A stretch of DNA of 64,000 bases, taken from contig NZ_CP030033.1 of assembly GCF_003611035.1 (NCBI RefSeq), positions 1,798,001 to 1,862,000 on the forward strand, given 5' to 3'. Position 1 is the stretch's first letter, and the number at the start of each line of letters is the position of its first letter. The position numbers and the translations under genes were made by a program. Positions 1 through 9,409 of the stretch are shown in pieces. The notes beneath the pieces are model-generated. The model was given only the letters and a program-made list of their open reading frames with translations. It had not been told where the DNA came from and made no database searches. Origin of the DNA: Cryobacterium soli. Its GTDB lineage: Bacteria; Actinomycetota; Actinomycetes; Actinomycetales; Microbacteriaceae.

Positions 1-996
1 GTAACGGCGCACGCCGATCCACTCCGGCGCGAGCTCGGGCCCGGTGAAATCATCCGTGAACACGGTCTCGCCGGGCCGCGGGTTCAGCAGCACCGGGTCG
101 GCGGCCAGCCAGTCGTCCTCCCACCGGGCGCCGGTGATGAAGGTCTCCCGACCGAGCGCGGAGAACGCCTGGGTCATGCCGGTGGGCCGCATGCCGAGCA
201 TCACGATCGCCCAGCCGCCGTCGGGGGTTTCGACGAGGTCACCGTGCCCGGTGTTCTGGATGGGCCGGTTGGTGCTGCGGGCGGAGAGGATCGGGTTGGC
301 CGGTCCACCCACCGCTGGCCCCTCGGTGAAGGGACCGTACGGGTGCTCGCCGCGTGCCACGCTGATGCCGTGGCCGCGTTCCGTGCCGCCCTCGGCGATG
401 AGCAGGTACCAGTACCCGCCGTGCTGGTAGAGGTGCGGCGCCTCGGGAAACTTCAGCCCGGTGCCCGACCACACCGACACCGGGTCCGACAGCGGGATGC
501 CGGTGTCCAGGTCCACGGTGAACTGCAGGATGCCCTTGTGCTCGCCTGGGTCCTCGCCGCTGGTCACGTCCAGGCCCGAGTAGGTGATGTACGCCAGCCC
601 GTCCTCGTCCCAGGCGAGGTCGGTGTCGATGCCGTGCACGCCCTGGATCACGGTGCCGTCGCTCCACGGGCCGGCCGGGTCGGTGGCGGTGAAGATGAGC
701 ATGCCGCGACCCATCGCATCCGTCACCACGACGTAGAAGACGCCGTCCCGGTGCCGGATGGTCGGCGCCCAGGCGCCGCCCAGCGTGGGCACGTGCGCCG
801 ACGCGAGCTGACCGGGGCGCTCGACGACGTGACCGATCTGGGTCCAGTCGAGCAGGTCGGTGCTGTGGAACACCGGGATGCCGGGCAGGTATTCGAAGGT
901 GGAGTTGGCGAGGTAGTAATCCGCACCCACCTTGACCACGCTGGGGTCGGGGTAGAACCCGGCGATCAGCGGGTTGGGCCAGGAGAGGTCGCTCAT
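1..996 (-). CDS. Glycoside hydrolase family 43 (beta-xylosidase/arabinosidase-like), 3' end cut by window
   Basis: Open from ATG at 996 to the window edge, 332 codons visible. Five-bladed beta-propeller GH43 signatures are present: FYPDPS near residue 14 with the catalytic base Asp17, the IDTDLAWDED stretch with the pKa-modulating Asp at about 124, and EAPHLY with the acid Glu185. This pattern is that of GH43 xylosidases or arabinofuranosidases; the exact substrate cannot be told. No signal peptide is seen, so it should act in the cytoplasm. It starts 8 bp after the GH3 stop and is the last visible gene of the operon. The C-terminal beta-sandwich is beyond the edge. Confidence 0.9.
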   Translation of the reverse strand, partial: MSDLSWPNPLIAGFYPDPSVVKVGADYYLANSTFEYLPGIPVFHSTDLLDWTQIGHVVERPGQLASAHVPTLGGAWAPTIRHRDGVFYVVVTDAMGRGMLIFTATDPAGPWSDGTVIQGVHGIDTDLAWDEDGLAYITYSGLDVTSGEDPGEHKGILQFTVDLDTGIPLSDPVSVWSGTGLKFPEAPHLYQHGGYWYLLIAEGGTERGHGISVARGEHPYGPFTEGPAVGGPANPILSARSTNRPIQNTGHGDLVETPDGGWAIVMLGMRPTGMTQAFSALGRETFITGARWEDDWLAADPVLLNPRPGETVFTDDFTGPELAPEWIGVRRY

Positions 997-1004
997 GGCG
1001 CCGC

Positions 1005-3479
1005 TCAGTTCAGCACGATCGAGGCCGACAGGGGCAGCTCGGTCACACTCGTGCCGACCTCGAACAGGTACGAGCCGGTCTCGTAGTGCCAGCCGTCCTG
1101 CCAGTCGGCGAATGCGCGCTCCGGCACCTGGATGTCCACGCTCACGCTCTCGCCGGCGGCCGCGAAGACGGCGGCGAAGCCGACCAGCCAGCGCACCGGG
1201 CGGTCGATCGTGGAGTCGGCGCGGGACGCGTAGACCTGCACAACCTGCTTGCCGGCCCGCTCGCCGGTGTTGCTGAGGGTGACCGTGACCATCGTGGCGC
1301 CGACGGCCGGCAGTGAGGAACCGTCCACGGTGAGGTCGTCGATCGACCAGGTCGTGTAGCCCAGGCCGTGGCCGAATTCGTAGGCCGGCTCGATGTCCGC
1401 CTTCAGCCAGGCTCGGTAGCCGATGTGGATGCCCTCGTCGTAGCGCACGATCCCGTTCTCGGGAGTGACGTCGAGCACGGGCACGTCCTCGAGGGTCTTC
1501 GGCCAGGTCGTGGGCAGGCGCCCGCCGGGCTCGGCCTCGCCGAGCAGCATCGCGGCGACGGCGTCCCCGTACTCCTGGCCGCCGAACCAGCTGAGCAGGA
1601 TCGCGGCAACGTCATCCCGCCACGGCATCAGCACGGGCGAGCCGGAGTTGACGACCACGACGGTGCGCGGGTTGGCCGCAGCCACGGCGCGCACGAGGTC
1701 GTCCTGCCGGCCGGGCAGGTCGAGGTCGGAGCGGTCGTAGCCCTCCGACTCCACCTTGGAGTTGGTGCCCACGACGAGTACCACCACGTCGGCGGCGGCC
1801 GCGGCGGCCACGGCCTCCGCGATGAGCGCATCCGGGTTGGACTGGTCGGGTTCGATGCCGATGGTGATCGACAGCGCGCCCATCAGGGCGCCCTCCGGGT
1901 CGATGTCGTACTCCACGACGAGGTCGAGGGAGACGCCGGCGGTCACCTGCACGGCCACCGACGCGGAGGGCGGCGACAGGAACGCGGCGCCCAGGTCGGT
2001 GCCCTCCGGGATCACGTGCTCCTCGTGCAGCAGGGTGCCGTCCACGTAGATGCGACCGTTGCCGGCGCCGGCGAAGCCGAGCAGCACCTCACCGGTCTCC
2101 TCCGGCGTGTAGCGGGTGCTGAACTCGAGCACAGCGGATGCCGAGATCGGGGCGTCGCCGCCGAACCACACCAGTGCGGTGGCGCGGCGGTCCTCGGCGA
2201 ACAGCTCGGTGCCGGAGGCGTCCAGGAAGCGCACCCGGGCGCCGGGCTCGTCGGTGTGCGGGTTGACGATGGTGCCGAGCGGCAGTTCGGCGATGCCTTC
2301 CTGCACCACGGCGCCCACCGAGTAGGTCACCTCCGCGTTCGGCAGGGCGGCGATCAGGCCGTCGATCGGCGTGACGATGTGCTCCGGCAGCACGGTGGCG
2401 CTGCCGCCGCCCTGGGTGCGGGCAAACCGGGCGTTGTGCCCGATCACGGCAACTTTCGTGAGCGTATCGGCGGCCCAGGGCAGTTCCCCCGTGTTCCGCA
2501 CCAGCACGCTGCCGGCGATCTCGGCCTCCTTGGCGAAGCGGATGCCGTCTTCGACGACCACGGGCGCGGCGACGGCCGGCTCGAACCCCTCGAGCGCGCC
2601 CACCCGGGCGGCCAGGGTGAGCAGCCGCAGCACCTTGCGGTCGATCGCGGCCTCGTCCACCTCGCCGCTTGTGACGGCGGCCACCAGGGCGTCGCCCCAG
2701 GGTCCGGCCGGGCCGGGCATGACGAGGTCTTGCGAGAAGCGGGCGCTGTTGATGCTGCGCACCGCGGTCCAGTCGCTGATCACGACGCCGTCGAAGCCCC
2801 ACTCGGAGTTCAGCGGGGTCTCGAGCAGGTCGTTCTCGGTGACGGTGGCGCCGTTGACGGAGTTGTAGGAGCTCATCACGAGCCAGGCGTGCGCCTCGGT
2901 GATGGCTTCTTCGAAAGCGAGCAGGTACACCTCACGCAGGGCCCGGTCGGACACGACGACGTCCGCGGTGAACCGGTCGGTCTCGAAGTCGTTGGCGATG
3001 TAGTGCTTGGGGGTGGCGCCCACCCCGTTCTCCTGCACGCCCTCCACGTAGGCGGCGGCGAGCTTGGCGGTCAGATGCGGGTCTTCGCTGAACGCCTCGA
3101 AGTGGCGGCCGCCGAGCGGCGAGCGGTGCAGGTTGATGGTCGGGCCGAGCACCACGTCCACGCCTTTGCGGCGGGCCTCGACGGCGGCGACGTTGCCGTA
3201 GCGGCGGGCGATATCCGGGTCCCAGGCGGCGCCGAGCGCCGTGGAAGACGGCAGGTTGAGCGACGGGGAGCGCTCGTCCCAGACCTCGCCGCGCACGCCA
3301 CTGGGACCGTCGGAGACCAGGATGCGGCGGAGGCCGATCTTCTCGATCGGCGCGGTGGTCCAGAAGTCGCGGCCGGTGAGCAGCAGCACCTTCTCCTCGA
3401 GGGTGAGCCGGCCGAGCAGCTCCGCGAGCCGGGCAGCGGTGGGGTCGGTGACAGCGGTGTCAGGGGTGGTGATCGTCAT
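1005..3479 (-). CDS. Glycoside hydrolase family 3 beta-glucosidase with PA14 insert
   Basis: 824 residues. Domains in order: GH3 N-terminal barrel (about 20-290) with the KH motif at 158-159 and nucleophile Asp236 in VVISDW; GH3 C-terminal alpha/beta domain interrupted by a PA14-like beta domain (roughly 400-540), continuing with the GTNSKVESEGYDR loop; and a fibronectin-III-like C-terminus. No signal peptide, so cytosolic. GH3 enzymes with PA14 release terminal beta-linked glucose or xylose from oligosaccharides. Lies 66 bp downstream of the GH42 gene and just upstream of GH43, so the three glycosidases should be made together. Confidence 0.93.
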   Translation of the reverse strand: MTITTPDTAVTDPTAARLAELLGRLTLEEKVLLLTGRDFWTTAPIEKIGLRRILVSDGPSGVRGEVWDERSPSLNLPSSTALGAAWDPDIARRYGNVAAVEARRKGVDVVLGPTINLHRSPLGGRHFEAFSEDPHLTAKLAAAYVEGVQENGVGATPKHYIANDFETDRFTADVVVSDRALREVYLLAFEEAITEAHAWLVMSSYNSVNGATVTENDLLETPLNSEWGFDGVVISDWTAVRSINSARFSQDLVMPGPAGPWGDALVAAVTSGEVDEAAIDRKVLRLLTLAARVGALEGFEPAVAAPVVVEDGIRFAKEAEIAGSVLVRNTGELPWAADTLTKVAVIGHNARFARTQGGGSATVLPEHIVTPIDGLIAALPNAEVTYSVGAVVQEGIAELPLGTIVNPHTDEPGARVRFLDASGTELFAEDRRATALVWFGGDAPISASAVLEFSTRYTPEETGEVLLGFAGAGNGRIYVDGTLLHEEHVIPEGTDLGAAFLSPPSASVAVQVTAGVSLDLVVEYDIDPEGALMGALSITIGIEPDQSNPDALIAEAVAAAAAADVVVLVVGTNSKVESEGYDRSDLDLPGRQDDLVRAVAAANPRTVVVVNSGSPVLMPWRDDVAAILLSWFGGQEYGDAVAAMLLGEAEPGGRLPTTWPKTLEDVPVLDVTPENGIVRYDEGIHIGYRAWLKADIEPAYEFGHGLGYTTWSIDDLTVDGSSLPAVGATMVTVTLSNTGERAGKQVVQVYASRADSTIDRPVRWLVGFAAVFAAAGESVSVDIQVPERAFADWQDGWHYETGSYLFEVGTSVTELPLSASIVLN

Positions 3480-3545
3480 GGTGCGAATCGCTTTCGTGGG
3501 GATCGGTTCTGAAGTGGGGGAACCAGAAGAAGGGGAAGAGAAGGA

Positions 3546-5696
3546 CTATTCGGCGGCGCTGTCGGTGAACACGCGCACGTCCCAGGCGCCCAGCTCCACG
3601 GTGGAACCGTGATCGAGGGCGCTACCCGAGATGAGGTCGCTGAGCTGGGCGGGAGCGGTGAGAGTGGCCGGGGTCCACGACCAGTTGTGCACGAAGTACA
3701 CCCGGGAGCCGTCCGGCGCGCTCGAGGTCGTCACGGTGACGCTCTCGGGCAGTCCGGTCCAGCCGGCCACCGGTTCGGGGACCAGCCAGGCGGCCAGGGA
3801 GTGCGCCAGCGCCTGGTTGGGCACCGTGCCCACCACGGTGACGCGGCCGATGCCGTGCACGCGGCTGGTCACGGCCGCCCAACGGCCGAAGTGCGGATGC
3901 TCGTAACCGACCAGCGCATCCGCACCGGTGGGGGTGAGGCCGTCGAGCCAGGCAGTGGCGGCGGAGCCGGGCCGCAGCACCAGGCCGCCGCCGGCATCCG
4001 TCACTGGGACCGGTTCGGGCAGCGTGGCGAACTCGTCGTACCAGGCGCCCGCGGCCTCGGCCAGCCGGGCCGGCTGCACGTCCTGGCGGGCGCGGCCCTC
4101 CCGGTCGGCGTACGCCGACCGCGGGCCGAGCACCAGGTGCCCGCCGGCGGCCGCATAGGCGTCGAGCCAGTCCAGCTCGGCATCCGCGGCGGTGAAGAAC
4201 CCCGGAACGAGCAGCACCGGATAGCGGTTGGCGAACGAGGCCGCGTCACCGTCTTCGAGTTGGTCGACCCCGGCCGTGACACGACCGGGGAAGATCTGTT
4301 GCGGGCGCACCAGCCGGGTCTGCAGCCCGGCATCGAAGGCGCCGCGCACGAAGGCGGCGATGATGCGCCGGTAGGAGTCAGGGTCGAAGTACTGCCCGGG
4401 CGCCGAGAACGGGGCCTGCGCCGACAGCGCGAACTTGCTGTCCGAGTCGTAGAGCACGGCCACGTCGTAGTCGGGTCGGGCGCGCGCCACCACGGCGCCG
4501 GCCGCGGCGAACTCGCTGCCGAGCCGGGCGATCTCCCGGTAGGTGCGGCCGGGTTTCTGGCTGTGCGGCAGCACACCGCCCCAATAGGTCTCCGCGCCGA
4601 AGTGCAGGGAATGCCAGTGCCAGTATTCGATCATGCTCGCGCCGCGGGACACCAGCGCCCACGCGGCCTGACGCCACTGGCCGTCGTAGGGCGAGAAGTT
4701 GAGCTGGGAGAACCCGATCGACGCGGCGTTCGTCTCGGTGACCAGGAACGGGCCCTGCTTCGACGAGTACATCACGTCGGCCAGGTGATAGAGCGCCCAG
4801 GTGCCCTTCACGATCCAGTCGGCGCTTCTCTCGTCGGTCGACGGGTGCGCGAGCGACGCCTCCCCCTCGTAGTAGGCGTTGCCGCTGGCGATCTCGAGGT
4901 TCGCCGACAGGTTCACGTCTTCGACGCCGAGCTGGTCATAGGAGATGCAGGTGGTGACGAACTGCTGCGGGGCCGCGTACTCGCGCACGATGTCGGCCTG
5001 CCAGCCGATGTACTCGGTGACCAGCTTGGCCTGGAACCGGCGCCAGGCCAGGTCGTACTGCGGCTGGAAGTTGCCGTCGGGCCGCCAGAGGTCGGCCCAG
5101 GTGGACAGCTTGTGCGACCAGTAGACCAGTCCCCACTCGCGGTTGAGGGTCTGAACGTCGCCATAGGTATGGCGCAGTTCGTCGGTGAACCGCTGGAACA
5201 CGCCCTCGTTGTAGAGCAGCCGGATGCCGGGCTCGTTGTCCACCTGGAAACCGATCACCGCGGGGTGGTCGGCGTAGCGGGCGATGATGGTGCGGATGAT
5301 GCGCTCGGCATAGAACAGGAACGTGGGGTTGGTGAAGTCCATCTCCTGCCGCATGCCCCAGTGGTTGGGGGTGCCGGTGGCCGAATCGCCGGCCACCTCG
5401 GGGTGCAGCCGTTTCATCCACATCGGGATGGCATAGGTGGGGGTGCCGAGGATGACCCCGATCCCCCGCGCGTGGGCGCCGTCGAGCACGGGCTGCAACC
5501 AGTCCAGGTCGAAGACGCCGGGCTCGGGCTCCCAGGTGGACCAGACGGATTCACCGACCCGGATGACCGTGAAGCCGGCCTCCTGCATGAGGTCGAGGTC
5601 GGCATCCAGCCGGGGGCTCGGCTGGTACTCGTGATAGTAGGCGGCGCCGAAGCGGATGCCCTCGAACGCAGTGGTGTGCTCGTCGGGTGCGGCCAT
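3546..5696 (-). CDS. Glycoside hydrolase family 42 beta-galactosidase
   Basis: 716 residues from ATG at 5696; upstream in-frame sequence overlaps the ATPase gene and is not used. The start sits one base after the upstream stop (TGAgATG), showing translational coupling. GH42 TIM barrel with acid/base Glu155 in VDNEPG and nucleophile Glu321 in VTETNA, followed by the trimerisation (Rossmann-like) domain and a small C-terminal beta domain. Hydrolyses terminal beta-galactosides or, in some members, alpha-arabinosides. No signal peptide, so it works on imported oligosaccharides. Length is typical of the family. Confidence 0.93.
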   Translation of the reverse strand: MAAPDEHTTAFEGIRFGAAYYHEYQPSPRLDADLDLMQEAGFTVIRVGESVWSTWEPEPGVFDLDWLQPVLDGAHARGIGVILGTPTYAIPMWMKRLHPEVAGDSATGTPNHWGMRQEMDFTNPTFLFYAERIIRTIIARYADHPAVIGFQVDNEPGIRLLYNEGVFQRFTDELRHTYGDVQTLNREWGLVYWSHKLSTWADLWRPDGNFQPQYDLAWRRFQAKLVTEYIGWQADIVREYAAPQQFVTTCISYDQLGVEDVNLSANLEIASGNAYYEGEASLAHPSTDERSADWIVKGTWALYHLADVMYSSKQGPFLVTETNAASIGFSQLNFSPYDGQWRQAAWALVSRGASMIEYWHWHSLHFGAETYWGGVLPHSQKPGRTYREIARLGSEFAAAGAVVARARPDYDVAVLYDSDSKFALSAQAPFSAPGQYFDPDSYRRIIAAFVRGAFDAGLQTRLVRPQQIFPGRVTAGVDQLEDGDAASFANRYPVLLVPGFFTAADAELDWLDAYAAAGGHLVLGPRSAYADREGRARQDVQPARLAEAAGAWYDEFATLPEPVPVTDAGGGLVLRPGSAATAWLDGLTPTGADALVGYEHPHFGRWAAVTSRVHGIGRVTVVGTVPNQALAHSLAAWLVPEPVAGWTGLPESVTVTTSSAPDGSRVYFVHNWSWTPATLTAPAQLSDLISGSALDHGSTVELGAWDVRVFTDSAAE

Positions 5697-5697
5697 C

Positions 5698-6555
5698 TCA
5701 GGCCACCGTCGGCTCGGCCTGGAGCCGCTGTTCGGCGGCGAGGCGCTGCCGCACCGCCCGCCGTTGCTCCTGCCGGTCGGGGTCGGGCACGGGCGCGGCC
5801 AGGAAGAGCCGCTGGGTGTACGGGTGCACCGGGTCGCTGGTGACCTGGTCGCCGGCGCCCCACTCCACGATCTCACCGTGGTACATCACGGCGACCCGGT
5901 GGCTGAGGTGCCGCACGACGGCGAGGTCGTGCGAGACGAACAGGTAGGCCACCCCGGTGCGCTCCTGGATCTGCTTGAACAGGTCGAGCACCCGCGCCTG
6001 GGTGGAGAGGTCGAGCGCCGAGACCGGTTCGTCGCAGACGATCAGCCGCGGGTCGAGGGCCAGGGCCCTGGCGATGGCGATGCGCTGCCGCTGGCCGCCG
6101 GAGAACTCCCGGGGCAGCCGGTCGGCGGCGTTGCTGGGCAGGCCCACCTGGTCGAGCAGGTCGAGGACGCGCTTGGAGGCGTCCTTCTTGGCGACGTTCC
6201 GCACGGTGAGCGGCTCCACCAGGATCTGTTCGATGGTCAGGCTCGGGTTCAGCGACGTGTACGGGTCCTGGAAGACCACCTGGATCTCGCTGGCCAGGGC
6301 CTTCCGCTGCCGGCGGCCGGCGTGCGCGATGTCCTGGCCGCGGTAGCGGATCTCTCCCCCGGTGACCGGTGCGAGGCCCAGGACGGCGCGGCCCAGGGTG
6401 GTCTTGCCGGAACCGGACTCACCGACGAGCCCCACGGTCTCGCCGGGGCGGATGTCGAGGGACACACCCTTGAGGGCCCGGAACGGGTCCTTGCGGAATC
6501 CCTTGATCGGGTATTCGACGACGACGTTCTTCACGTCGAGGAGAGGCTCGGTCAT
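5698..6555 (-). CDS. Oligopeptide/oligosaccharide ABC transporter ATP-binding protein (DppF-like)
   Basis: 285 residues from ATG at 6555, which overlaps the upstream stop as ATGA. Carries Walker A GESGSGKT, the ABC signature FSGGQRQRI, Walker B LIVCDEP, the switch His in LFVSHD, and the Opp/Dpp C-terminal extension with HPYTQRL. It should pair with the ATPase half of the fused upstream protein to power import. Belongs to the nickel/peptide/opine class of importers, members of which also carry oligosaccharides, as the neighbouring glycosidases suggest. Confidence 0.93.
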   Translation of the reverse strand: MTEPLLDVKNVVVEYPIKGFRKDPFRALKGVSLDIRPGETVGLVGESGSGKTTLGRAVLGLAPVTGGEIRYRGQDIAHAGRRQRKALASEIQVVFQDPYTSLNPSLTIEQILVEPLTVRNVAKKDASKRVLDLLDQVGLPSNAADRLPREFSGGQRQRIAIARALALDPRLIVCDEPVSALDLSTQARVLDLFKQIQERTGVAYLFVSHDLAVVRHLSHRVAVMYHGEIVEWGAGDQVTSDPVHPYTQRLFLAAPVPDPDRQEQRRAVRQRLAAEQRLQAEPTVA

Positions 6556-8366
6556 GACTCTGCTCCAAGGCTGTCGGTGGGGCTGGTGACGAGGTCGCCG
6601 CGGGCTTCGCCGTCTTCGAGGATCGCCGCGAGCAGCGACTGGGTGTACGGGTGCTTCGCGGCGTTGAAGATGGACCGCACCGGCCCCGTCTCGATCACGC
6701 GGCCGTCCCGCATCACGCTCACCCGGTCGCACAGGTCGGCGACGACGCCGAAGTTGTGCGTCACCAGGACGACGCCCATGTTGAGTTCGGCCTGCAGCTC
6801 GCGCAGCAGGTCGAGCACCTCGGCCTGCACGGTCACGTCCAGGGCGGTGGTGGGCTCGTCGGCGATGAGCAGGTCGGGGTCGCAGGAGACGGCGCCGGCG
6901 ATGAGCACCCGCTGGGCCATACCGCCGGAGACCTCGTGCGGGTAGGCGGCGAAGGTGCGCTCTGGGTTGGGGATGCCGACCCGGGCGAGTAGCTTGAGGG
7001 CTCGCTGGGTGGCCTCCTTCTTGGAAATGCCCAGGCACACCCGCATCGGCTCGATCATCTGGCTGCCGATCGTGAACGCGGCGTCGAGGTTCGACATCGG
7101 TTCCTGCGGGATGTAGGCGATCTTCTTACCGCGGATTTTCGTCATCTCCTTCTCGGAGGCCAGGGCGAGGTCGTGCCCCTCGAAGAAGATCGCGCCGCCG
7201 GTGACCCGGCCGCCGTCGGGCAGCAGGCGCAGGATCGACCAGGCGGTCTGGGTCTTGCCCGACCCGGATTCGCCGATCAGGCCGTGCACCTCGCCACGTC
7301 GCACGGTGAGCGACACATCGTGCACGACGGTCTTCACGGTGCCGTCGGCCTGGTCGTAGCCGATCGCGAGGTCGCGCACATCCAGCAGCACCTCGCCGGT
7401 GCGTCCGGAGGAGGACAGGTCGTCGGCGTGGAACACGGCGGCGGTCTTGTTCACATCGGCGGGGCGTAGCGGCGGGCGGCGGCGGCGCTTGGCCTTGCCG
7501 CTCTGCTCGAGTTCGTCGCGCATGGTGTTGGCCAGCAGGGTGAGCGCCACACAGGTGAGCGCGATCACGAGGCTGGGCCAGAGGATGAGCATCGGTTCCT
7601 TGTAGATCTGCCGGAACCCGTCGTTGAGCATGGTGCCCCAGGTGGGGATCGACTGGTCGCCGATACCGAGGAAGTCGAGTCCGGCCTGGATGGCGATGGC
7701 GATGCCGAGCACCATGGCGGACTGGATGATGACGGGCGCGCGCACCACGGTGAGGATGTGCTTGCCGATGATGCGGCCGTCGCCGAGGCCGGCGACCCGG
7801 GCCGCGTCCACGTACAGTTCATTGCGCACCGCGGTGACCGACGCGTACACGAGCCGGAAGAAGGCCGGCGAGAGCAGCACGCCGAAGATCATCATGGACA
7901 GCCACATCGACGGGCCGAGCACGGCGCGGGCGGCCAGCAGCACGACGATGCCGGGCAAAGCCATCAGCAGGCCGGTGAGCCAGGAGGACACCGCGTCGAA
8001 CCACTTGCCGTAGTAGCCGGCGATGAGGCCGCCGGTGACGCCGATGGCCAGCGCGATGATCAGTGCCAGGGCGGCGCCGGCCAGGCTGAACCGGCCGGCG
8101 AAGATGAGGCGGGAGAACACGTCGCGACCCGAGCTGTCGAAACCCAGCGGATGCCCGTCGGCGGGTCCGCCGAGCACGTTCTGGATCGACGACTCGTTGG
8201 GGTCGTGCGGGGCGATCAGCGCGGCGAACACGGCGCTGAGTACGAGCAGCACGAGGAAGACGATGGTGGCCAGGCCGATGGGGTTGCGCAGCAGGCGGGA
8301 GAGCAGCGAACGGCGGGCGGCCCGGGGCAGCGCCGGGGCCATCACGGTGGGGGTCAGATCGATCAT
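6552..8366 (-). CDS. Fused ABC transporter permease (DppC-like) and ATPase (DppD-like)
   Basis: 604 residues from ATG at 8366 (ATGA overlap with the upstream permease stop). Residues about 1-290 are a DppC-type permease: N-terminal membrane segment, five further membrane spans and the EAA-type loop around DAARVAGLGDGRIIGKH. After a basic linker (KAKRRRRPP) comes a complete ATPase with GESGSGKT, VSGGMAQRV, LLIADEPTTALD and the HPYTQSLL extension. In most genomes these are two genes; the reading frame is continuous here with no sign of an artefact. The fusion ties one permease to one ATPase in fixed ratio. Confidence 0.92.
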   Translation of the reverse strand: MIDLTPTVMAPALPRAARRSLLSRLLRNPIGLATIVFLVLLVLSAVFAALIAPHDPNESSIQNVLGGPADGHPLGFDSSGRDVFSRLIFAGRFSLAGAALALIIALAIGVTGGLIAGYYGKWFDAVSSWLTGLLMALPGIVVLLAARAVLGPSMWLSMMIFGVLLSPAFFRLVYASVTAVRNELYVDAARVAGLGDGRIIGKHILTVVRAPVIIQSAMVLGIAIAIQAGLDFLGIGDQSIPTWGTMLNDGFRQIYKEPMLILWPSLVIALTCVALTLLANTMRDELEQSGKAKRRRRPPLRPADVNKTAAVFHADDLSSSGRTGEVLLDVRDLAIGYDQADGTVKTVVHDVSLTVRRGEVHGLIGESGSGKTQTAWSILRLLPDGGRVTGGAIFFEGHDLALASEKEMTKIRGKKIAYIPQEPMSNLDAAFTIGSQMIEPMRVCLGISKKEATQRALKLLARVGIPNPERTFAAYPHEVSGGMAQRVLIAGAVSCDPDLLIADEPTTALDVTVQAEVLDLLRELQAELNMGVVLVTHNFGVVADLCDRVSVMRDGRVIETGPVRSIFNAAKHPYTQSLLAAILEDGEARGDLVTSPTDSLGAES

Positions 8367-9304
8367 GAGAGGCGCACCTTCGGGTTGAGCCAGCCCTGGA
8401 GCAGGTCGATGAGCAGGTTGACGATGACGACGATCGCGGCCGTCGCCACCACGAGGCCCATCACCATGGGGATATCGCCCTGGGTGGTGGCCTGCACGGC
8501 TACCTGTCCGAGGCCCGGGATCGCGAAGATCTGTTCCACGATGACCGCGCCGCCGAGCAGGCCGACGAACTGCACGGCCAGCACGGCCAGGGCCGGGCCG
8601 CCGGCGTTTCGCAGCACGTGTTTGAAGACCACCCGGTTGAACGAGAGGCCGCGGGAGCGCAGGGTGCGCACGTAGTCCTGGCGGAGGGCGTCGACGACGC
8701 TTCCACGCACCTGCTGGGCGACGCCGGCGATGCCGCCGATCGCCAACGCGACGATGGGCAGGGTGACGCTGGCGGCCCATCCGCTGGGCGAATCGGTGAA
8801 CGCGGTGTACCCGGTGGGCTTGAACCACTTGAGGTTGAGGGCGAAGAGGGTGACCAGGCCCAGGGCGATGAGGAAGCCGGGGATGGCGAAACCGAGGATG
8901 GAGACGGCCTGCACGACCTTGTCGGCCCAGCCGCCGCGGATCGCGGCCCAGACGCCGAGGGCCACGGAGATGATCGCGATGAGCAGGATCGCCCCGATCA
9001 CGAGGGAGAGGGTGACGCTGAGCCGGGAGGTGATGCCCGCCGTGACGAGCTGGCCGGTGAACCAGGAGGAGCCCAGGTCGCCACGCACGGCGCCGGCGAG
9101 CCAGTCGCCGTATTGCACGAGCACCGGACGGTTGAGGCCGAGCTGCTCGGATTTGAGCGCCACGGTCTCGGCGCTGGCCGTCTGGCCGAGGATGCGCCGG
9201 GCGATGTCGCCGCCGCCGAGATAGAGGAGCGTGAACGCGATGGTGGAGATGAGGAAGAGGAGGACGACGCCCGAGAGCAATCGCCGGAGGATGAATCTGA
9301 ACAT
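8363..9304 (-). CDS. ABC transporter permease (DppB-like)
   Basis: 313 residues. A GTG at 9307 directly precedes the ATG at 9304; the ATG is preferred because the AAAGGGA ribosome site lies 5 nt before it and only 2 nt before the GTG. Six predicted membrane spans, the N-terminal RFILRRLL region typical of DppB, and the EAA loop around LRQDYVRTLRSRGLS. Forms the membrane channel with the permease half of the next gene, which it overlaps by 4 bp. Confidence 0.92.
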   Translation of the reverse strand: MFRFILRRLLSGVVLLFLISTIAFTLLYLGGGDIARRILGQTASAETVALKSEQLGLNRPVLVQYGDWLAGAVRGDLGSSWFTGQLVTAGITSRLSVTLSLVIGAILLIAIISVALGVWAAIRGGWADKVVQAVSILGFAIPGFLIALGLVTLFALNLKWFKPTGYTAFTDSPSGWAASVTLPIVALAIGGIAGVAQQVRGSVVDALRQDYVRTLRSRGLSFNRVVFKHVLRNAGGPALAVLAVQFVGLLGGAVIVEQIFAIPGLGQVAVQATTQGDIPMVMGLVVATAAIVVIVNLLIDLLQGWLNPKVRLS

Positions 9305-9371
9305 CACTGTCCCTTTTCTAGAGTTCTAGAGAATGCGACCCGGGTGCGGGAGCCGGCGGGGGCGCCGGGAG

Positions 9372-9401
9372 GGCCGGGCCGCGCTGGAGCGCGGCCCGGC
9401 C
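9372..9401 (-). terminator. Perfect GC hairpin between binding-protein and permease genes
   Basis: Two 13-base arms (9372-9384 and 9389-9401) pair perfectly around a 4-nt loop TGGA, directly after the binding-protein stop. No T-run follows, so it probably slows polymerase partly or protects the mRNA 3' end. This would let the binding protein be made in excess over the membrane parts, as is common in binding-protein operons. A TCTAGA-GT-TCTAGA repeat (9317-9330) lies just before the permease start. Confidence 0.6.
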
Positions 9402-9409
9402 GACTGGCC